The notes under the pieces are model-generated. The model was not told where the DNA came from. It was given only the letters and a program-made list of their open reading frames with translations, and searched no databases. The position numbers and the translations under genes are program-made. 64,000 nucleotides of DNA, taken from positions 23,489,718-23,553,717 of the forward strand of contig NC_046673.1 of NCBI RefSeq assembly GCF_003369915.1. The letters run 5' to 3'. Source of the DNA: Drosophila miranda (lineage: Eukaryota; Arthropoda; Insecta; Diptera; Drosophilidae). The first letter of the stretch is position 1; every line of letters starts with the position of its first letter. Positions 58,361 through 64,000 of the stretch are shown here, in pieces.

Positions 58361-60852
58361 TTGCCGTAATGTATGTATATGTGTGTGTGTATGGGAATGG
58401 GCTATGGGCAGCACGCAAACATATATATGTACTAGAGATGGGCAAGGACTGAAATAGTTTGGCACGACTCATCGTGGCACTGAAGTAAAAAGTTCCAGCA
58501 CGCACTAACGCGCACCGTTAAAATATTCAAAGCACGGTTCAACACGTTTTTCATGATTTATTTGAACACATGTATGTCCGCTCATTATATTCATATATAT
58601 GTTTTATTAAACAAAATAAGCATATAAAGCATTAAAATAAAATGATTTTACTGATATATAAATATTTAAATTTTATGCAGCCATTAATCCTTCTTCTGCT
58701 GCGTTTGTTTTGTTTACAAGGGGAGGCGCGCTTTATACAATTTTACAATGAATCCGACGGAATTACTTGATTCTTCCATTGAATCAGACGAGGATAAGAT
58801 TCGAAAGAGCTACGATCATGAGGACTTGAAAACATTCCTGGCCAAATCGACTATAAAGGATTACTTTCAACGTGCACTGCAAATATCAGATTGCTATCAG
58901 CTGCTAAGCTATTTGCAGGCGACTTTGTCCAGATATGTTTGGGCAGATTTTGATCTGGAAGAGAAGCTTGATTTATATATTCTGGCCATAATGATGATGA
59001 CATACGAACAGGATAATTTTATAGTCATTAATAAACGCTTCACGCTGTTAGATACTGTCTCCAATTTAGTATATATTCTTTATCCAGACCAGATTGAATT
59101 TATTGCCAATGGCTTGTATAAGAACTTTGTGCAAGGCGTGGGAGCCAAGCGTTTGGAAAATTTCTTGAATATGCAGGCGGCCTTTCCCCGTTTAATGCTC
59201 TCATCTGGATCTGGCAGTGACGTTGCCCTGGCCCTGCTTCTGACCATCTTGAGCAGATACACCAAAGTCCCAGCAAGACTGCAAATGACTGGAAATGCGC
59301 GTAATGCATTCGAAATGGCAAAGTTGGTCAGCTGGCAGCAGCTGGCGAACTCTGATCAATACCATGACATGTTCATTCTGATGCGCTCGTTTTTCCTCGT
59401 CATAAATATGTGGATTAATCGTCACGACTTTCTCGAAAGTGATCTTGGAGAGAAAATGCGCACATACTTCCTAACCGTGTGCAAGGTATTGTGTAAAAAA
59501 ACCGACATCGAATCAAACTTTGCCATGACGCTGGAGCGATTCATTGCCCTCTGCGTTGTACGTGCAGCAAGGATACATGAACCCTAATGGTCCCTAATGC
59601 TAAGAGATTACCATAAGTGTATTTTTTTTATTTGTCGGTCCATATGGAGAATATCCAAGGGGCTGAGTACCAATCCAGCTGCAGATGCATCCGCAATAAA
59701 TGTTTTTATAAAGTTAAAAAAATAAAAATAAAAAAAATAAAAAAAATTTTTCTTCAACATTTGTATACCCGATACTCAAAATGAGTATGGGGAAATATTA
59801 GATTTTTGGTGAAAATGGATGTGTGTAACATCCAGAAGGAATCGTTTCCGACCCCATAGCCGAATTTCCCGAAGGGATTGCGTGCGACTACCATAAGAAA
59901 ATCGATCGCTCTAAATATTATACCAACACTATGGTCAAGCGTTGGGGAGTTGCTGGCAAAAACAAATCTTTCGAATAAACCGCTCTATTTTCCATTGGAA
60001 TTTTAGGTCTACCGTGGTCAAATGCCGTGATTGAACGGGTATTCAGTCAAATGAATATCGTTAAGATCAAACTTAATATTAAATATATGGTTTGTTTTAG
60101 AAATATTTACTTGTTTGATGTATACGACTAGAATTCTTTTGAAATTTAACGAATGTGGATTGCGCTGTCATACCAAATGTTGCCACAACCACCAATCACC
60201 GGGAAATATTTAAATTCAACACGTTCCAGCGATAAATATACCGATTCGAGTAATAGCGAATTAGATGAAATAATAACACAATTATAAATCTATATATCTA
60301 TTTGTAGCTTGTTCTAGCTTGTATTTTTGTAAGATATAGCATATTTTGACGCTCAGAGTCTGGAATCACTGTCCCAGAGACCACAGTGTTCCGGAGGGGC
60401 CCTTAATAACGATGCAGAATTCACCAGCCTGGGTGGCGGCTGCCGCCGTCGCAACCGCCGCAACCCTTCCAGGTAACACGCGCAGCGCGGATGCTAAAAA
60501 CGGAAAATCAGGAGCCCGTGATTCAAAACAACCGCACTTGAAAGCGCTCAACTCTGTCCAACAATGCCTTGTGCCCTGAAATCGTATGCAAAATTCAATT
60601 TTGTTTTGGAGAAAGAAGAGCATGAAGATGGAAGAGAGAAAGTTGAACTAAAAGACCATCCTATACCCCCCAAGTAGATTCAAATTGTTAATGCATTTTA
60701 TACCCCCCTAAAGGTGTTACGTTTCATTGAAAAAGTTAATTAAATTTCGGTTTTTATTTGTATTTTTTTGATTTTTTTGTTTGTTTCTCGAATGTTTTCT
60801 GTAATTCTAATTTTTCTTGTGACGGCAAGGTATGCACACACATATACATACC
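58361..60852 (+). repeat. Array unit 29: retrogene-bearing hAT module + cassette II
   Basis: 2492 bp. Carries retrogene copy 9. Anchor A reads CAGAGTCTGG here. Confidence 0.9.
58748..59587 (+). CDS. Retrogene copy 9 (intact 279-aa ORF)
   Basis: Full ORF, Tyr subgroup, with Val in SGSGSDVAL, Asp in NRHDFLES and Asn in IESNFAM. The poly-A is A/T-interrupted (59716-59747). Mostly replacement rather than silent differences from its relatives. Confidence 0.75.
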   Translation: MNPTELLDSSIESDEDKIRKSYDHEDLKTFLAKSTIKDYFQRALQISDCYQLLSYLQATLSRYVWADFDLEEKLDLYILAIMMMTYEQDNFIVINKRFTLLDTVSNLVYILYPDQIEFIANGLYKNFVQGVGAKRLENFLNMQAAFPRLMLSSGSGSDVALALLLTILSRYTKVPARLQMTGNARNAFEMAKLVSWQQLANSDQYHDMFILMRSFFLVINMWINRHDFLESDLGEKMRTYFLTVCKVLCKKTDIESNFAMTLERFIALCVVRAARIHEP

Positions 60853-63165
60853 TTGCCGTAATGTATGTATATGTGTGTGTGTATGGGAATGGGCTATGGG
60901 CAGCACACATACATATATATGTACTAGAGATGGGCAACGACTGAAATAGTTTGGCACGACTCATCGTGGCACTGAAGTAAAAAGTTCCAGCACGCACTAA
61001 CCCGCACCGTTAAAATATTCAAAGCACGGTTCAACACGTTTTTCATGATTTATTTGAACACATGTATGTCCGCTCATTATATTCATATATATGTTTTATT
61101 AAACAAAATAAGCATATAAAGCATTAAAATAAAATAAAATCCGACCCCATAGCCGAATTTCCCGAAGGGATTGCGTGCGACTACCATGAGAAAATCGATC
61201 GCTCTAAATATTATACCAAGCGTTGGGGAGGTGCTGGCAAAAACAAATCTTTCGAATAAATCGCTCTATTTTCCATTGGAATTTTAAGTCTACCGTGGTC
61301 AAATGCCGTGATTGAACGGGTATTCAGTCAAATGAATATTGTTAAGATCAAACTTAATATTAAATATATGGTTTGTTTTAGAAATATTTACTTGTTTGAT
61401 GTATACGACTAGAATTCTTTTGAAATTTAACGAATATGGATTGCGCTGTCATACCAAATGTTGCCACAACCACCAATCACCGGGAAATATTTAAATTCAA
61501 CACGTTCAAGCGATAAATATACCGATTCGAGTAATAGCGAATTAGATGAAATAATAACACAATTAGAAATCTATATATCTATTTGTAGCTTGTTCTAGCT
61601 TGTATTTTTGTAAGATATAGCATATTTTGACGCTCAGAATCTGGAATCACTGTCCCAGAGACCACAGTGTTCCGGAGGGGCCCTTAATAACGATGCAGAA
61701 CTCACCAGCCATATAAATATTTAAATTTTATGCAGCCATTAATCCTTCTTCTGCTGCGTTTGTTTTGTTTACAAGGGGAGGCGCGCTTTATACAATTTTA
61801 CAATGAATCCGACGGAATTACTTGATTCTTCCATTGAATCAGACGAGGATAAGATTCGAAAGAGCTACGATCATGAGGACTTGAAAACATTCCTGGCCAA
61901 ATCGACTATAAAGGATTACTTTCAACGTGCACTGCAAATATCAGATTGCTATCAGCTGCTAAGCTATTTGCAGGCGACTTTGTCCAGATATGTTTGGGCA
62001 GATTTTGATCTGGAAGAGATGCTTGATTTATATATTCTGGCCATAATGATGATGACATACGAGCAGGATAATTTTATAGTCATTAATAAACGCTTCACGC
62101 TGTTAGATACTGTCTCCAATTTAGTATATATTCTTTATCCAGACCAGATTGAATTTATTGCCAATGGCTTGTATAAGAACTTTGTGCAAGGCGTGGGAGC
62201 CAAGCGTTTGGAAAATTTCTTGAATATGCAGGCGGCCTTTCCCCGTTTAATGCTCTCATCTGGATCTGGCAGTGACATTGCCCTGGCCCTGCTTCTGACC
62301 ATCTTGAGCAGATACACAAAAGTCCCAGCAAGACTGCAAATGACTGGAAATGCGCGTAATGCATTCGAAATGGCAAAGTTGGTCAGCTGGCAGCAGCTGG
62401 CGAACTCTGATCAATACCATGACATGTTCATTCTGATGCGCTCGTTTTTCCTCGTCATAAATATGTGGATTAATCGTCACGAGTTTCTCGAAAGTGATCT
62501 TGGAGAGAAAATGCGCACATACTTCCTAACCGTGTGCAAGGTATTGTGTAAAAAAACCGACATCGAATCAGACTTTGCCATGACGCTGGAGCGATTCATT
62601 GCCCTCTGCGTTGTACGTGCAGCAAGGATACATGAACCCTAATGGTCCCTAATGCTAAGAGATTACCATAAGTGTATTTTTTTTTATTTGTCGGTCCATA
62701 TGGAGAATATCCAAGGGGCTGAGTACCAATCCAGCTGCAGATGCATCCGCAATAAATGTTTTTATAAAGTTAAAAAAAAAAAAAATAATTTTTCTTCAAC
62801 ATTTGTATACCCGATACTCAAAATGAGTATGGGGAAATATTAGATTTTTGGGGCCCTTAATAACGATGCAGAATTCACCAGCCTGGGTGGCGGCTGCCGC
62901 CGTCGCAACCGTCGCAACCGCCGCAACCGGCGCCGCCAGATAATAATTTTATTTCAATTTAAGCAAATACTTCCGACATGGCCGTAGCACTCTGCTAAAG
63001 AATGCCATTAGTATTAGAAAAATAACAATAAGTAAGAGGAAAAGGAAGTGGTCCGAGCAGGTCAAAAATATGGATATAATGGACCGAGAGCGCTTGGTGC
63101 CGGCCTTTTTATAGGAAAAGCAGCAGTCGGCGACGTAGCCGCGTCAAAATGGCGGAGCCTCTGCT
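60853..63165 (+). repeat. Array unit 30: short module fused to retrogene unit + cassette I
   Basis: 2313 bp. Has the unit-28 junction at 61710/61711. After the retrogene a further junction near 62850 joins TATTAGATTTTTG directly to GGGCCCTTAATAACG in anchor A, skipping the second hAT C-terminal segment. Confidence 0.9.
61803..62642 (+). CDS. Retrogene copy 10 (intact 279-aa ORF)
   Basis: Full ORF, Tyr subgroup, with Met in LEEMLDLY. Shares with copy 8 the junction between truncated anchor A and the leader (61710/61711), but not the 7-bp deletion, so the duplication came before that deletion or the deletion is private to copy 8. Confidence 0.76.
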   Translation: MNPTELLDSSIESDEDKIRKSYDHEDLKTFLAKSTIKDYFQRALQISDCYQLLSYLQATLSRYVWADFDLEEMLDLYILAIMMMTYEQDNFIVINKRFTLLDTVSNLVYILYPDQIEFIANGLYKNFVQGVGAKRLENFLNMQAAFPRLMLSSGSGSDIALALLLTILSRYTKVPARLQMTGNARNAFEMAKLVSWQQLANSDQYHDMFILMRSFFLVINMWINRHEFLESDLGEKMRTYFLTVCKVLCKKTDIESDFAMTLERFIALCVVRAARIHEP

Positions 63166-64000
63166 TTGCCGTAATGTATGTATATGTGTGTGTGTATGGG
63201 AATGGGCTATGGGCAGCACACATACATATATATGTACTAGAGATGGGCAAGGACTGAAATAGTTTGGCACGACTCATCGTGGCACTGAAGTAAAAAGTTC
63301 CAGCACGCACTAACGCGCACCGTTAAAATATTCAAAGCACGGTTCAACACGTTTTTCATGATTTATTTGAGCACATGTATGTCCGCTCATTATATTCATA
63401 TATATGTTTTATTAAACAAAATAAGCATATAAAGCATTAAAATAAAATGATTTTACTGATATATAAATATTTAAATTTTATGCAGCCATTAATAATTTTT
63501 CTTCAACATTTGTATACCCGATACTCAAAATGAGTATGGGGAAATATTAGATTTTTGGTGAAAATGGATGTGTGTAATATCTAGAAGGAATCGTTTCCGA
63601 CCCCATAGCCGAATTTACCGAAGGGATTGCGTGCGACTACCATGAGAAAATCGATCGCTCTAAATATTATACCAACACTATGGTCATGCGTTGGGGAGGT
63701 GCTGGCAAAAACAAATCTTTCGAATAAATCGCTCTATTTTCCATTGGAATTTTAAGTCTACCGTGGTCAAATGCCGTGATTGAACGGGTATTCAGTCAAA
63801 TGAATATCGCTAAGATCAAACTTAATATTAAATATATGGTTTGTTTTAGAAATATTTACTTGTTTGATGTATACGACTAGAATTCTTTTGAAATTTAACG
63901 AATATGGATTGCGCTGTCATACCAAATGTTGCCACAACCACCAATCACCGGGAAATATTTAAATTCAACACGTTCCAGCGATAAATATACCGATTCGAGT
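63166..64000 (+). repeat. Array unit 31 (partial): empty-site hAT module
   Basis: Anchor B, hAT 5' segment, empty retrogene site near 63490 and hAT C-terminal remnant up to the window edge. Confidence 0.88.

Larger units (their letters stand above)
50246..64000 (+). repeat. Right arm of modular tandem array
   Basis: Same repeat family as the left arm and same orientation. It resumes in the middle of a retrogene copy (codon 191), not at the point where the left arm stopped. Anchor B starts are at 51609, 52888 (variant TTGCAGTAATG), 54165, 55458, 58361, 60853 and 63166. The window ends inside an empty-site unit. Confidence 0.95.

Noticed and set aside
1-64000. Telomeric retrotransposon array (HeT-A/TART/TAHRE)
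   Set aside because: The gag-like knuckles in the LINE modules suggested it, but the units are mosaic hAT/LINE modules amplified as a tandem array and not serial poly-A-joined insertions.

Overview
The window looks like repeat-rich heterochromatin of a Drosophila-type fly. I infer this from four things: introns of about 60-70 bp with fly splice signals, a Ty1/copia element whose primer-binding site is the copia type (complementary to an internal stretch of initiator tRNA-Met), TACATATGTATG microsatellites, and a dispersed-repeat motif typical of drosophilids. No ordinary single-copy host gene is visible, and neither are tRNA, rRNA or CRISPR features.

Layout. Positions 1-39783 and 50246-64000 are two arms of one head-to-tail, all-plus-strand tandem array of about 31 units (1.13 to 2.9 kb each). 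The units are modular. Two constant anchors alternate: anchor A (CTCAGAATCTGGAATC... ending in a variable run of 9-bp GYCGCAACC repeats) and anchor B (TTGCCGTAATGTATG... plus a TG-rich tract). Between A and B lies cassette I (about 230 bp) or cassette II (about 400 bp with a strong hairpin). Between B and A lies one of four modules. Three are forms of a hAT-transposon remnant: a short form with an internal deletion, an 'empty-site' form, and a form carrying a processed retrocopy of a 279-codon gene. The fourth is a LINE-derived module. The hAT remnant ends in a decayed but recognisable hAT dimerisation segment (LSLPWSNAVIERVFSQMN). The retrocopy is present ten times: six open reading frames, three broken copies and one 3' fragment. 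It has a poly-A tail and lies between TAAT repeats, and the empty-site units have a single TAAT there. The LINE module occurs four times. It carries a captured spliced leader with a 39-codon ORF, four 36-bp hairpin repeats, and an ORF1 with CCHC knuckles that was already frameshifted before it was amplified. A higher-order repeat of about 5 kb (empty-site unit, LINE unit, short unit) occurs three times.

Positions 39784-50245 are a 10.46-kb block of unrelated mobile DNA that splits the array: a young-looking copia-type LTR element, the 3' part of a Tc1-like DD34E transposase gene, a decayed jockey-type ORF1 with zinc knuckles, a cluster of ten palindromic CGWCATATCTCCGC motifs, and a spliced FLYWCH-MULE transposase gene whose first intron holds a Tc1-type element with long inverted arms. 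The two ends of the block join the array at different unit phases and there is no target-site duplication. It is therefore not a simple insertion.

How it fits together (inference): a hAT relic received a retrogene. The composite, together with a dead LINE segment, was then expanded by unequal exchange and mosaic recombination at the shared anchors. The result resembles known amplified-retrogene or repeat arrays in fly heterochromatin. Whether the 279-aa protein is expressed or the array makes small RNAs cannot be told from sequence alone.
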